Shown here one piece after another: positions 1-8,259 of a stretch of 64,000 bases of DNA. Source of the DNA: JADGNZ01 sp963715895 (GTDB taxonomy: Bacteria; Acidobacteriota; Thermoanaerobaculia; Gp7-AA8); contig OY970284.1 in the NCBI GenBank assembly GCA_963715895.1, positions 6,572,001 to 6,636,000 of the forward strand, given 5' to 3'. A program made the translations under genes and the position numbers. Position 1 is the first letter of the stretch. Every line of letters starts with the position of its first letter. The notes beneath the pieces are model-generated. The model was given only the letters and a program-made list of their open reading frames with translations, was not told where the DNA came from and did no database searches.

Positions 1-1641
1 CCCTGCCAGCTCGGCGGGACCGGCATCCTCGGCGATGATGCCGAAGGCGATCCGGGGGGACTCGGCGGGGGCGAAGGCGAGGATGACGGCATCGAGGCCG
101 TTCTTTCGGTCGCCGGCGGTGCCGGTTTTCATGGCGATGGAGATTCCCGGCAGCATCGCGCGGTGTCCGGTCCCCTTGGCATCGGTGACAACGGCTTCCA
201 TTGCCTGCACCATCGTTTCGGCGGCGGCGGGTGATGCCAGGCGCGCGCTGCTCTGCGCCGGCGCTTTGGCGACGATGTCGCCGAGGATCGAGCGGCGCTG
301 CACGAGCAGCTTCGGCCCCGTCAGCTCGCCGCGGTTGGCCATCATCGAGGCGAGCATGGCCACGTGCAGCGCCGTCATCGACTCGTGCTTCAGACCGATG
401 GCCAGGAAAGCGGTCTCGAGGCGGTCGGGAATGGGGCCGATGGTCTTCCCAAGCGGCACGCGGAACACGCCGAGGTCGGTATCGCCGTCGAAGCCGGCCG
501 CGGTCATGAAGGCCTTCAGGCGATCGGCGCCGAGGCGGAGACCGAGGTCGGCGAAGAAAATATTGCAGGAGACGGCGAAGGCATCATCGATCGATTGCAA
601 AACGCCGTGCCCTGCCGGCACCCAGTCGGGGAAGCGGTGGCCCTCGATGTCGAGCGATCCTTTGCAGGTGTAGGGAAAGAGCGGAGCGACGTCGACCGCG
701 CCATTCTCGGCATTCAGGCCGGTCAGCACTTTGACCACCGATCCCGGCTCGAACTGATGCTCGAGGGCGATGTTGGCCGGCGTTCCTTTGCCGCGGCTGC
801 TGGCGATGGCCAGGATCTCGTTGGTCCGCGGATCGATGGCCACGAGGGCGCCGCGGAAATCGCCCAGCGCCTTGAGCGCCGCCTTTTGCACGAACGGATC
901 GAGCGTGGTCTCGATGGTGGCGTTCGTGCCGAGGCGAGGCAGATTTGCGCCGATGGTCAGAGTGCCGGCATCGCGGTTGATGAGCGGCGCGAAATCGTCG
1001 GCGGTGGCGACGGCGTCGTTGGCGCGGATGGCACCGATCGTTGCGCCGTTCCGATCGAGGACGTACGGCACGTCGCCGCTGGCGCGTGCGGCCACGGCAC
1101 CCTGCAACGCCGCGTACCGTCTGGCGTCGACGTGCATCCTATCGATCGATGCGAACGCCTTCTGCCCTTCGGCCAGGCGATTCATAGCCACCAGCGCCGC
1201 GGCGCGGTAGAGCGGGACGTCGGCGTTCTCGCGCGCATCGCGCGAGGCGGCGTCGTAGGCGAGAAAATCGTTGTAGCGACCGCGGGTGAAAAGGCGTCGC
1301 GCCATCTCGTCTTTCGGAATGACGGAGAGCCGCACGCTGCCGATCGCGCCGAGGTGCTGTCGCGCCGCCGCGGCATTGGCGGAGGTGAGATAGGCAGCGG
1401 CCAGAAGCTGGTTGTACTGCGCAGGCCAGAGATGAACGCGCGACCACTTCTCGCCGATGGCGATGGCCTGGTCGTCGCGGCCGCGCAACCAGGCATCGCG
1501 GCCTTGCACCAATGGGATCCATGCCAGGGCGAACAGCGCTGCGATGAGGATGACGAGCGCGATCATCAACGGCAGAGCGAACCGCCGCACGCCGCCGCGC
1601 GCCCGAGGCACCTCGCGTGATTGGATGTAGTCAGCCGTCAT
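1..1641 (-). CDS. Penicillin-binding protein transpeptidase, C-terminus cut by window edge
   Basis: D,D-transpeptidase that would cross-link peptidoglycan outside the cytoplasmic membrane. 547 codons are visible with no stop before position 1. A short basic N-terminus is followed by one membrane segment (about residues 22-44). Next comes an Ala/Leu-rich helical stretch of about 120 residues that looks more TPR-like than a classical FtsI/PBP2 N-domain. The transpeptidase domain follows. All three active-site motifs are present: S-V-V-K (Ser301, Lys304), S-C-N (358-360) and K-T-G-T (505-508). This is a single-pass class B-type layout; no transglycosylase domain is seen. The ATG at 1641 overlaps the stop of the upstream gene as ATGA, so the two are probably co-transcribed and translationally coupled. 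Family is clear; which septal, elongation or accessory role it plays is not. Confidence 0.85.
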   Translation of the reverse strand, partial: MTADYIQSREVPRARGGVRRFALPLMIALVILIAALFALAWIPLVQGRDAWLRGRDDQAIAIGEKWSRVHLWPAQYNQLLAAAYLTSANAAAARQHLGAIGSVRLSVIPKDEMARRLFTRGRYNDFLAYDAASRDARENADVPLYRAAALVAMNRLAEGQKAFASIDRMHVDARRYAALQGAVAARASGDVPYVLDRNGATIGAIRANDAVATADDFAPLINRDAGTLTIGANLPRLGTNATIETTLDPFVQKAALKALGDFRGALVAIDPRTNEILAIASSRGKGTPANIALEHQFEPGSVVKVLTGLNAENGAVDVAPLFPYTCKGSLDIEGHRFPDWVPAGHGVLQSIDDAFAVSCNIFFADLGLRLGADRLKAFMTAAGFDGDTDLGVFRVPLGKTIGPIPDRLETAFLAIGLKHESMTALHVAMLASMMANRGELTGPKLLVQRRSILGDIVAKAPAQSSARLASPAAAETMVQAMEAVVTDAKGTGHRAMLPGISIAMKTGTAGDRKNGLDAVILAFAPAESPRIAFGIIAEDAGPAELAG

Positions 1642-2348
1642 CTGGAAACGATCGAGACCCGGTCGCCGCGTCCCAGGTGCAAGAGCGACGCCGCGCTGCC
1701 GTTGGCGACGGAGATCTCGATGCAGCCGGTCGAGCCGATGATGAGAAATGCGCCGCTGCCGGTGTAGGCGGTGCGGAGGCCGTCGATACGCTGGCCTCCG
1801 GCCATGACGGCGAACGGCTCCGCCGGCGGAACGAGATCGGTGATGCAGTTGCCGAAGCGGTCGATGCGGATGATGCAGCCCGGCCTGTAGTAGCCGAGCG
1901 CCACGCGGTCATCGATGCGGGGCCCGAGCTGTCCGAACGGAAGACCGTTCGCCAGCGCTGCCGCAACAGGGGCGAAGCGATCGCGCCCGTGAAACGTGTT
2001 CGAGCCAAGCGGGAGAAAGAGCGACCCGTTCGTCACCTCGTACGTATCGCCGGTGACGAAGTGCAGCAGTCCGTTGTCCGGCGCGAGAAAGGTTCGTCTC
2101 TCCGACTCGACCGCGATGATCCGCCGCGCCGTCCCGACACCCGGGTCGACTACACAGACGAAGATCGTCTCCTCGGGCCACCAGCGGACGACGTCGCGCA
2201 GGAAGAACGCGGCTTCCCAGACATCGAACGGCGCGATCTCGTGCGTCAGATCGACGATGCGCGCCTGGCAGCGCGAGGCGATGACTCCCTTCATCGCCGC
2301 GACGTACGGATCGCGCGTGCCGAAGTCGGTGAGGAGGGTGATGGACAT
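1638..2348 (-). CDS. S-adenosyl-L-methionine hydrolase (adenosine-forming), DUF62 family
   Basis: 236-aa cytoplasmic enzyme of the SAM-dependent chlorinase/fluorinase superfamily. Most bacterial members are SAM hydrolases that use water or hydroxide to give adenosine and methionine. The N-terminus ITLLTDFGTRDPYVAAMKG holds the family Asp-Phe-Gly motif. DLTHEI (about 33-38), VDPGVGT (about 67-73) and APDNGLL (about 88-94) are the expected nucleoside-binding segments, and RFGNCITD marks the C-terminal domain. Length matches the hydrolase group; I cannot see the halogenase-specific loop. It is first in a two-gene minus-strand unit and overlaps the penicillin-binding protein by 4 bp. It is divergent from the esterase at 2402 across about 50 bp. 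Confidence 0.85.
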   Translation of the reverse strand: MSITLLTDFGTRDPYVAAMKGVIASRCQARIVDLTHEIAPFDVWEAAFFLRDVVRWWPEETIFVCVVDPGVGTARRIIAVESERRTFLAPDNGLLHFVTGDTYEVTNGSLFLPLGSNTFHGRDRFAPVAAALANGLPFGQLGPRIDDRVALGYYRPGCIIRIDRFGNCITDLVPPAEPFAVMAGGQRIDGLRTAYTGSGAFLIIGSTGCIEISVANGSAASLLHLGRGDRVSIVSR

Positions 2349-2401
2349 GGACCTGAATACGCGACCGAAAAAGTCAGTCTGCTACCATCCGGTATCTCAT
2401 C

Positions 2402-3394
2402 ATGGATTCTATTCGGCGGAAGCTTCACGTACCGCTTTTCGTGCTCGTGATGGCACTTACGAGCATGCCATTCGTTGCCGACGACCAATCCGACAGCCCT
2501 CCGCCATGCAGCGCAACCGGTGCGCCGCCGATCCTCACGGTGAAGCCGGTTACCGAGAAGGTCACGTGTGACGGCGGCAAATTGCTATCGTTCGACCAGA
2601 ACGGCATCGAGCGATACGCCTGCCTGAATCTTCCCTCCCAGGCCCTCGAGGCGCGGCAACCGCCGGGCCGCAAATGGCCTCTGGTGATTTATCTGCACGC
2701 CTCATTGACGACGCCGGCGAGCCTTTACAAAGAGGGAGCGGAGCTGTTCGCTCTGCACGACACCTTCTCTCTTTCCAATGAAGCGGGCGTGAAGGGTTTC
2801 ATCCTGCTTTCTCCGGAAGGTCGACGCGCCGAGGCATGGCCAGGGACGAAAGGGGCGACGGAGACGGGGATACGCTGGGACGAGTGGTATCGCGATCCGG
2901 CGAAAAACCTCGACGCGGCGGCGATCGATCGCTTCCTCGACAAGGCCATCGCAACCAAACTCGTCGACCGGCGCCGCGTGTACGTTTTCGGATGGAGCAA
3001 TGGCTCGTTCATGGCAGCCCTGTATGGGGTCTGGCGAGGAGACCGTATCGCGGCAATCGGCCAGTACGCCGGAGCGAGTCCCTGGGCACGCCCTCCCTGT
3101 CCGGTACCGCTACCGGTGAAGCCGCACGTGCCGCTCGTTCTCCTTCGAAACCTGTGCGACAGCATCGTCTCCTGCCAGGAGTCGAGCCAGTGGATCAGCG
3201 ACCTGTCAGCGGCCGGCTGGCCCTACGAGTCCTACAACCTGTGGGACGACGGATACGAAGCTCCCTCCACGGAAGGTTGCGCCACGAGCTGCACCTTCGC
3301 CCAGGGCGTCAGGGATCACATTCGGTGGCCGAAAGGATCGGTTCTGGCGAACCGGTTACTGCCGTTTTTCAAGCAACATGCGCTGGCGCGGTGA
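2402..3394 (+). CDS. Secreted alpha/beta-hydrolase, PHB depolymerase/LpqC-like esterase
   Basis: 330-aa exported hydrolase. Residues 1-26 form a signal peptide (basic start, hydrophobic VPLFVLVMALTSMP core). The mature part has the fold of polyhydroxybutyrate depolymerase/feruloyl-esterase-like proteins: a WPLVIYLHAS strand with the oxyanion region, then the nucleophile elbow G-W-S-N-G around residue 200. C-terminal Asp and His residues are suitably placed for a triad. Several Cys pairs in the mature region (for example PPCP, LCD, CATSC) fit disulfides in an exported protein. Substrate is unknown. It stands alone and ends just before a heptamer repeat and the IS3 element. No convincing ribosome binding site is visible upstream of the ATG. 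Confidence 0.7.
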   Translation: MDSIRRKLHVPLFVLVMALTSMPFVADDQSDSPPPCSATGAPPILTVKPVTEKVTCDGGKLLSFDQNGIERYACLNLPSQALEARQPPGRKWPLVIYLHASLTTPASLYKEGAELFALHDTFSLSNEAGVKGFILLSPEGRRAEAWPGTKGATETGIRWDEWYRDPAKNLDAAAIDRFLDKAIATKLVDRRRVYVFGWSNGSFMAALYGVWRGDRIAAIGQYAGASPWARPPCPVPLPVKPHVPLVLLRNLCDSIVSCQESSQWISDLSAAGWPYESYNLWDDGYEAPSTEGCATSCTFAQGVRDHIRWPKGSVLANRLLPFFKQHALAR

Positions 3395-3399
3395 AACAG

Positions 3400-3434
3400 G
3401 TTGTCGGTTATCGGTTGTCAGTTATCAGTTGTGG
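3400..3434 (+). repeat. Heptamer tandem repeat, left arm of a split hairpin
   Basis: Five heptamers of consensus GTTRTCR follow each other without gaps: GTTGTCG, GTTATCG, GTTGTCA, GTTATCA, GTTGTGG. The complementary array (AACCGAC units) lies at 4873-4907 on the far side of the IS3 element. The two arms would form one hairpin if the element were absent. The same sequence occurs as a compact hairpin at 51599-51725. Confidence 0.8.
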
Positions 3435-3488
3435 GGAAAATGGAGTTGACCCGATTTCGTGGACACCTGAACAATAGGGAGATCCGCG

Positions 3489-3803
3489 ATGCGAAAATAC
3501 CGCAAGCCATATCCAAAAGAGTTCAAAGAGAAGTTGGTGGCTCTGGTTCGGCAAGGACGTACTCCGCAGGAGTTGTCGAGAGAGTTTGAGCCGACAGGGC
3601 AGGCGATCCGAAACTGGGTCGCGCAGTCGGACCGCGATGAAGGACGACGAGAAGACGGTCTGACCACGAGCGAGCGCGAAGAGTTGCATCGCTTACGGCG
3701 CGACAATGAGCGGCTTCTCGAAGAGCGGGAGATCCTAAAAAAAGCCGCGGCCTGGTTCGCTCAGGAGACGGAGAAGACCTCGAGAAGGTCTTCTTCTTCA
3801 TAG
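3489..3803 (+). CDS. IS3-family transposase OrfA (helix-turn-helix subunit)
   Basis: 104-aa DNA-binding part of an IS3-type transposase. The N-terminal helix-turn-helix (about residues 8-50, YPKEFKEKLVALVRQG through the second helix GQAIRNWV) binds the element ends. It is followed by a leucine-zipper-like helix (EELHRLRRDNERLLEEREILKKAAAWF, split here by description only) that mediates oligomerisation. The run of seven A at 3737-3743 lies near its 3' end and allows a -1 shift into orfB. When no shift occurs, translation stops at 3803 and the short OrfA acts as regulator or inhibitor, as known for this family. Confidence 0.9.
   Translation: MRKYRKPYPKEFKEKLVALVRQGRTPQELSREFEPTGQAIRNWVAQSDRDEGRREDGLTTSEREELHRLRRDNERLLEEREILKKAAAWFAQETEKTSRRSSSS
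3737..3743 (+). other. Programmed -1 ribosomal frameshift site A_AAA_AAA
   Basis: In the orfA frame the codons are CTA AAA AAA GCC, so the heptamer A_AAA_AAA is in the correct phase for simultaneous P- and A-site slippage. After a -1 shift, reading continues from 3743 without a stop and merges with the orfB frame ahead of its ATG at 3818. This would give the OrfAB fusion, which is the active transposase in IS3 elements. Confidence 0.75.
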
Positions 3804-3817
3804 ACGCGCACCAGGCC

Positions 3818-4735
3818 ATGTTCTCGATCCGGGCGATGTGCCGCGTGCTGGATGTCTCCACCAGCGGGTACTACGCCTGGCGCCGGCGGAAGATCAGTGT
3901 ACGAAGCCGGGAGGACGAGGACCTTCGAAGGAGGATCCGGGCGATCCATGATCGTTCCCGCCAGACGTACGGATCGCCTCGCATTCACGCCGAACTGAAG
4001 GAAGAAGGAACGCGAATTGGTCGGAAACGAGTGGCTCGTTTGATGAATGAATCGGGTCTTGCCGGTGTCAGCCGACGGAGGTCGGTTCGCACCACGCGCC
4101 GCGATCCGGCGGCTCGGCCGGCACCCGATCTGGTCGATCGGAAGTTCGTGGCAAACGGCCCGAATCAGCTCTGGGTAGCCGACATCACGTACATCCCGAC
4201 GCTGGCCGGCTTTCTCTATCTGGCCGTGGTGCTCGACGTCTGGAGCCGCAAGATCGTCGGCTGGGCAATGAGCTCGGGGCTGGCAACGCGCATCGTTCTG
4301 GATGCACTGGCCATGGCCGTCGAGCAACGACGGCCGACCGAGGGGGTGATCCATCATTCGGATCAAGGATGTCAGTACACCTCGACCGAGTTCGGCAAAC
4401 GCTGTCGTGAGGCTGCCGTGCGGCCGTCGATGGGATCGGTGGCCGATTGCTACGACAACGCCATGTGCGAGAGCTTTTTCGCCACCCTCGAATGCGAGTT
4501 GCTCGACCGCACGCGATTCGCCGATCGCGCCGAGGCCGAACTGGCCGTGTTCGACTTCATCGAGGGTTTCTACAACACGCATCGCCGTCACTCGGCGATC
4601 GGCTATCTCGCTCCCGTCGCCTTCGAGCAGAAAACCGACCCTGCCCAATCTTCAAGCTCTCTGAAGGCTCGACACCCCCTCCTCGATCCTCCCCCTCAAG
4701 GGGGAGGAGGAAAGGCCTCACTCCAATGCTCATAA
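3818..4735 (+). CDS. IS3-family transposase OrfB (DDE integrase)
   Basis: Catalytic half of the IS3 transposase, 305 aa from the internal ATG, probably made as an OrfAB fusion by -1 frameshifting. An HTH_21-type domain (YYAWRRRK, then YGSPRIHAEL) precedes the retroviral-integrase-like core. The core carries the DDE triad: Asp in WVADITYI (about residue 124), Asp in HHSDQGCQYTS (about 185) and Glu in CESFFATLECELL (about 220). HRRHSAIGYLAP marks the usual C-terminus. About 25 further residues run into flanking GC-rich palindromic DNA, which suggests the original stop and right end were lost. The core appears intact, so activity in trans is possible. Confidence 0.9.
   Translation: MFSIRAMCRVLDVSTSGYYAWRRRKISVRSREDEDLRRRIRAIHDRSRQTYGSPRIHAELKEEGTRIGRKRVARLMNESGLAGVSRRRSVRTTRRDPAARPAPDLVDRKFVANGPNQLWVADITYIPTLAGFLYLAVVLDVWSRKIVGWAMSSGLATRIVLDALAMAVEQRRPTEGVIHHSDQGCQYTSTEFGKRCREAAVRPSMGSVADCYDNAMCESFFATLECELLDRTRFADRAEAELAVFDFIEGFYNTHRRHSAIGYLAPVAFEQKTDPAQSSSSLKARHPLLDPPPQGGGGKASLQCS
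4687..4708. repeat. Perfect 10-bp-stem palindrome
   Basis: A 10-bp arm (TCCTCCCCCT) and its complement are separated by only 2 bases. It overlaps the extended 3' end of the IS transposase frame. It is not followed by a T-tract on the plus strand, so a terminator role is doubtful. It looks like a small dispersed palindromic element at the junction where the IS right end should be. Confidence 0.6.
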
Positions 4736-4872
4736 CGACACTTTCCACTCCCCACTCACCACATGTACCATCAAAACCGCGCCGGTGATTCGTTTGACCG
4801 ACGCCAAACTACTAACCCGTCCACGAAAGCGGGGCAGGCTCAAAAACATGAGGCTGTCCAGCAAGCCGAGGC

Positions 4873-4911
4873 AACCGACAACCGACAACCGACAACCGAC
4901 AACCGACAACC
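4873..4911 (+). repeat. Heptamer tandem repeat, right arm of a split hairpin
   Basis: Five perfect AACCGAC units (4873-4907) plus a partial one. They are the reverse complement of the array at 3400-3434. The stretch 4736-4929 otherwise holds no gene; a second short pyrimidine-rich tandem motif (CACTCCC, CACTCAC) lies at about 4746-4762. Confidence 0.8.
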
Positions 4912-4929
4912 AAAACTATACTTCTCCCA

Positions 4930-5586
4930 GTGTTCCCCACCGTCCCTCCTCCCGCGCAGCGTCTCCTTGTCTTCGCGCGGTTGCCGGAGTTGGGGCGGGT
5001 GAAGACACGGCTGGCGGCGTCGATCGGCGATGAGGCTGCGTTGGCGGCGTACCAGACGATGTTGCTCGATCTGCTGGCGTCGATCGGGGACGTATCCGCG
5101 GAGACGGAGATCGAGATCCTCTGGGCGCCGACCGAGTCCGCGAACAGCGAGTCGCTGGCCCGCGCGTTCGGCGACTTCCCCACGGCCATGCAGACCGGCG
5201 CCACACTGAGTGAACGGCTGTCGATGGCCTTTTCGGAACGCTTTTTCTTTCACGCCACGCAAAAAATCATCGCCATCGGCGTTGACGACCCGAGCCTTCC
5301 GCGAACGCTGATCGACGGCGCCTTCGCCCTCCTCGAATCCTGCGAATGGGTCATCGGTCCGGCCGAGGATGGCGGGTATTACCTCATCGGCTGCCGGGCC
5401 GCGGCGTTCGATCCGATGATCTTCCAGGATGTGGCGTGGGGGACATCCTCCGTCTTCGCCTCAACGATTGCCAGGATCGTCGAATCGCAGAACAGCGTGG
5501 CCGTGCTTCCGGTGCGGTGGGATGTCGATGTGGCCGAGGATTGGGAGAGGTATCAAGGGTTGCCAGTAAACGAACGTTCGTGCTAA
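4930..5586 (+). CDS. DUF2064/TIGR04282-type nucleotidyl/glycosyltransferase-fold protein
   Basis: 218-aa cytoplasmic protein of the GT-A-like DUF2064 family (rSAM/selenodomain-associated transferase 1). The N-terminus LLVFARLPELGRVKTRLA is the family nucleotide-binding signature. IIAIGVDDPSLP and GPAEDGGYYLIG are the conserved metal- and sugar-binding segments, and WDVDVAEDWERY is the typical C-terminal end. Function is uncharacterised biochemically; a sugar-nucleotide transferase is inferred from the fold. The start is GTG at 4930, just after the heptamer repeat; no better start is available. The next gene follows after 28 bp, possibly in the same transcript. Confidence 0.7.
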   Translation: MFPTVPPPAQRLLVFARLPELGRVKTRLAASIGDEAALAAYQTMLLDLLASIGDVSAETEIEILWAPTESANSESLARAFGDFPTAMQTGATLSERLSMAFSERFFFHATQKIIAIGVDDPSLPRTLIDGAFALLESCEWVIGPAEDGGYYLIGCRAAAFDPMIFQDVAWGTSSVFASTIARIVESQNSVAVLPVRWDVDVAEDWERYQGLPVNERSC

Positions 5587-5614
5587 TTTCACGGCACCGA
5601 AGGAGGAGAACCCC

Positions 5615-6067
5615 ATGGTGCGTGATTCCATCAACCCCAAGTTCGTCTACCATTCCCCCGTCCATTTCGACGAGCTCGATCCGATGCAGATGCTCCACAA
5701 CGCCCGCTTTGCCGCCCACGTGGAGAGGGCGGTCTCGGCCTGGTACCTGACCTCGGGGAAGAAGTGGGAGCTGAGCGTCGACGACAATCCCGACCAGTTT
5801 CACGTCGTGCGCGAGCTGCGCATCGAATACATGAATCCGGTCATCGGCCCGGGGACGATGCGCATCGACGTCTGGGTGGAGCGCCTCGGTACGACCAGCT
5901 GCATCTACGGTTTTCTCTGCTCCAGCGAGGACGGCCTCACGCCTTACGCGCGCGGCGAGCGCACTATCGTCAAGATTGACCCGCAGTCGCGCCGCCCGGC
6001 GCCGTGGACCAATTTCTTCCGCGACCGTCACATCACCCTGCTCAAGGACCTTTCAGCCTACGCATGA
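5615..6067 (+). CDS. Acyl-CoA thioesterase, hotdog (4HBT) fold
   Basis: 150-aa hotdog protein that should hydrolyse an acyl-CoA thioester. The segment VHFDELDPMQMLHNARFAAHVERA contains the 4HBT pattern, in which the Asp after the hydrophobic strand and the His-Asn pair bind the thioester (key residues Asp19, Asp22 and His28 region). A strong Shine-Dalgarno (AAGGAGGAG) lies 6-7 bases before the ATG. The stop overlaps the start of the TetR gene (ATGA), so regulator and enzyme are co-expressed, a common layout for acyl-CoA-responsive regulators. The substrate chain length cannot be told. Confidence 0.75.
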   Translation: MVRDSINPKFVYHSPVHFDELDPMQMLHNARFAAHVERAVSAWYLTSGKKWELSVDDNPDQFHVVRELRIEYMNPVIGPGTMRIDVWVERLGTTSCIYGFLCSSEDGLTPYARGERTIVKIDPQSRRPAPWTNFFRDRHITLLKDLSAYA

Positions 6068-6663
6068 AGGGAGCCCGTACAAAGCACGGCATTCTCGAGC
6101 GCGCGGTCGACATCGCCTCGGTGGAAGGGCTTGCGGGGCTGACCATCGGCCGCCTGGCCGAGGAGCTGGAGATGTCGAAGAGCGGGCTGTTTGCGCACTT
6201 CGGATCGAAGGAAGAGCTGCAACTGGCGACGGTCGAGGCGGCCCGGCAGCGCTTCGTCGATGAGATGTTCCGCCCGGCGTTGAAAGCCGCGCGCGGCTAT
6301 CCGCGCCTGCTGGCAATCTGCCGCTCGTGGCTGGCGTACATCAAGCGCGGCGTCTTTCCGGGCGGTTGCTTCTTCGCCGCCGCCTCTTTCGAGTTCGACG
6401 GCCGCCCCGGCCCGATCCGCGATGCTGTGGTCGCGGCAATGGACGTCTGGCTCGACGCGCTGGAAAAAGCGATCCGCATGGCCAAAGAGGAGGGACACCT
6501 CGACCGCGGCGTCGACGTCAAACAGCTCGCCTTCGAGATCAACGCCATCTTTTTCGGCGCCAACTTCTCCTATCAGATGCGCGACGACAAGCGCGCGATC
6601 AGCCGGGCCTGGAAGGCAATCGAGGATCGGTTGGAATCGGTGCGGGTGCACCTGTCATCCTGA
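6064..6663 (+). CDS. TetR-family transcriptional regulator
   Basis: 199-aa regulator. The N-terminal helix-turn-helix is clear: ILERAVDIASVEGLAGLTI, then GRLAEELEMSKSGLFAHFGSKEEL (about residues 10-55), the TetR signature. The C-terminal ligand and dimer domain has a TetR_C_6-like pattern with GCFFAAASFEFDGRPGPIRD. I chose the ATG at 6064 because it overlaps the thioesterase stop by 4 bp and gives the usual short arm before the first helix. An upstream in-frame ATG at 6004 would add 20 residues that lie inside the thioesterase. Likely controls this small operon in response to an acyl ligand (inference). Confidence 0.85.
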   Translation: MKGARTKHGILERAVDIASVEGLAGLTIGRLAEELEMSKSGLFAHFGSKEELQLATVEAARQRFVDEMFRPALKAARGYPRLLAICRSWLAYIKRGVFPGGCFFAAASFEFDGRPGPIRDAVVAAMDVWLDALEKAIRMAKEEGHLDRGVDVKQLAFEINAIFFGANFSYQMRDDKRAISRAWKAIEDRLESVRVHLSS

Positions 6664-6731
6664 ATAGATCGATTCGGTTACTCGTAGTTTCTGGCCAGAT
6701 TGGTGCAGCGGGTAAGGATAGAGTTACCGCG

Positions 6732-8243
6732 ATGCACATCCTCACATCGGATCAGATGAAGTCGATCGACCGGCGGGCCACCGAACGTTTCGGGATCCCG
6801 TCGATCGTGTTGATGGAGAATGCGGCGCTGGCGGTCGTCGACGCTATCGGTGACCATTACCCGGACTGCGACCGGGCGGCGATCTTCTGCGGGATCGGGG
6901 CGAACGGGGGGGATGGCTTCGCGGTGGCGCGGCATCTGGAACAGCGGGGCGTCGTGCCGAGCGTGTTCATCGTCGGGGACCGGAAGAAGATCCGCGGCGA
7001 TGCAGCGGCGAATCTGGCCATCTGCGAACAACTGGCGCTGCCGCTGTACGACGTCATCGACGACGATTCACTCAACGAGGCACTCGTTCACGCCGGGGAC
7101 GCCGACCTCGTCGTCGACGCCATCTTCGGCACCGGCCTCGATCGCGCGCCGGAGGGGTTGTACGCGGAAGCGATCATTTCGATCGGCGAGCTGGGCCTGC
7201 CGATCGTGGCCGTCGATCTCCCCAGCGGCGCGAACGCGTCGACTGCCGAGCCGTTCGAACCGTGCGTGCACGCCGCCCTCACCATCACGTTCGCGGCGCC
7301 GAAGATCTGCCACGTCTTCGAGCCGGCCGCGGTCTTCTGCGGCGAGGTCATCGTGGCCGATATCTCCATTCCCAGCGCGGCCATCGAGGACGAGAACATC
7401 ACGCTGGCATTGACCACGCCGGCGGACGTTCGCCCGCACTTCGCGGCGCGTCTGCCGGCGACCCACAAGGGGACGTACGGACACGCGGCCATCATCGCCG
7501 GGTCGCCCGGGCGGAGCGGAGCGGCGGTCCTGGCCGCGCGCGGCGCGATCCGAAGCGGAGCGGGACTGGTCAGCGTGGCTACCGATAGCGAGACCGCAAG
7601 GCTCGTCCACGCCGGCTCGATCGAGTCGATGACGTTCTCCGGCGACGATGTGGCCGGTTTCGTGGCCAACAAAGACGCGGCCCTTATCGGCCCCGGCCTG
7701 GCGGACGACGAGGGAAGCTACGCGCGCATCCGTCTGCTCGTCGAAGCGATCGAATTGCCTCTCGTCATCGACGCCTCGGCCCTGAACGCGTTTGCGTTGC
7801 GCGCGACCGAGCTGAATCCTCACCGGCGCCCGCGCGTCCTGACGCCGCATCCGGGCGAGCTGGCCCGGCTCATCGGATCGACGGCGAAGGACATCAACGA
7901 GCATCGCATCGACGCGGCGCGCGAAGCGGCGCGCCTCACCGGCTGCGTCGTCGTCCTCAAGGGCTTCCAGTCGCTGATCGCGGAGCCGGACGGCCACGTG
8001 AACGTCAACCCCACCGGCAATCCCGGCATGGCCAGCGGGGGCATGGGCGACGTCCTGGGTGGGATGATCGCCGCGCTCCTGGCCCGCGGCATCGACCCCT
8101 TCCACGCCGCCATCGCCGCCGTCTACCTGCACGGCTTCGCTGGTGACTTGCTGAAAGAAGAGATGGGCGACATCGGACTGACCGCGGGTGATCTCGCGGA
8201 GCGGATTCCGTTCGCGATCAAGCGGCTGAACAGCGCGGCTTAG
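6732..8243 (+). CDS. nnr: Bifunctional NAD(P)H-hydrate epimerase / ADP-dependent dehydratase
   Basis: 503-aa metabolite-repair enzyme that restores damaged NAD(P)H hydrates. The N-terminal YjeF_N domain (about 1-210) epimerises R- and S-NAD(P)HX; it begins MHILTSDQMKSIDRRA and carries GIGANGGDGFAVARHL and the VVDAIFGTGLDR loop. The C-terminal ribokinase-like carbohydrate-kinase domain (about 225-500) dehydrates S-NAD(P)HX using ADP. It shows KGTYGHAAIIAGSPG, the RVLTPHPGELARL segment, VVLKG and the NPTGNPGMASGGMGDVLGG anion-hole motif. The ATG at 6732 gives the canonical N-terminus; the frame stays open upstream but lies in the TetR gene and has no homology. Cytoplasmic. Confidence 0.95.
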   Translation: MHILTSDQMKSIDRRATERFGIPSIVLMENAALAVVDAIGDHYPDCDRAAIFCGIGANGGDGFAVARHLEQRGVVPSVFIVGDRKKIRGDAAANLAICEQLALPLYDVIDDDSLNEALVHAGDADLVVDAIFGTGLDRAPEGLYAEAIISIGELGLPIVAVDLPSGANASTAEPFEPCVHAALTITFAAPKICHVFEPAAVFCGEVIVADISIPSAAIEDENITLALTTPADVRPHFAARLPATHKGTYGHAAIIAGSPGRSGAAVLAARGAIRSGAGLVSVATDSETARLVHAGSIESMTFSGDDVAGFVANKDAALIGPGLADDEGSYARIRLLVEAIELPLVIDASALNAFALRATELNPHRRPRVLTPHPGELARLIGSTAKDINEHRIDAAREAARLTGCVVVLKGFQSLIAEPDGHVNVNPTGNPGMASGGMGDVLGGMIAALLARGIDPFHAAIAAVYLHGFAGDLLKEEMGDIGLTAGDLAERIPFAIKRLNSAA

Positions 8244-8259
8244 TACAGGTCCCCTGGAA

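Larger units (their letters stand above)
3441..4735 (+). mobile_element. IS3-family insertion sequence; right end not identifiable
   Basis: The left end is recognisable as a terminal inverted repeat of about 27 bp at 3441-3467 (TGGAGTTGACCC at the tip), directly before orfA. It carries the IS3-type pair orfA/orfB with a programmed -1 frameshift. I searched 4640-4760 by eye for the complementary right terminal repeat (expected to contain TCGTGGACACC in reverse) and found none. The orfB reading frame runs on into a palindromic GC-rich sequence at 4687-4708. The element may be 3'-truncated, or its right repeat may be strongly diverged. No target-site duplication could be assigned. Confidence 0.8.

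Noticed and set aside
364..1620. Long plus-strand open frame of about 418 codons
   Set aside because: It is antisense to the penicillin-binding protein, whose three active-site motifs are intact on the minus strand; the frame is a high-GC shadow with no homology.
6327..6731. Longer N-terminus for Nnr
   Set aside because: The upstream frame overlaps the TetR gene; the YjeF domain starts exactly at ATG 6732.
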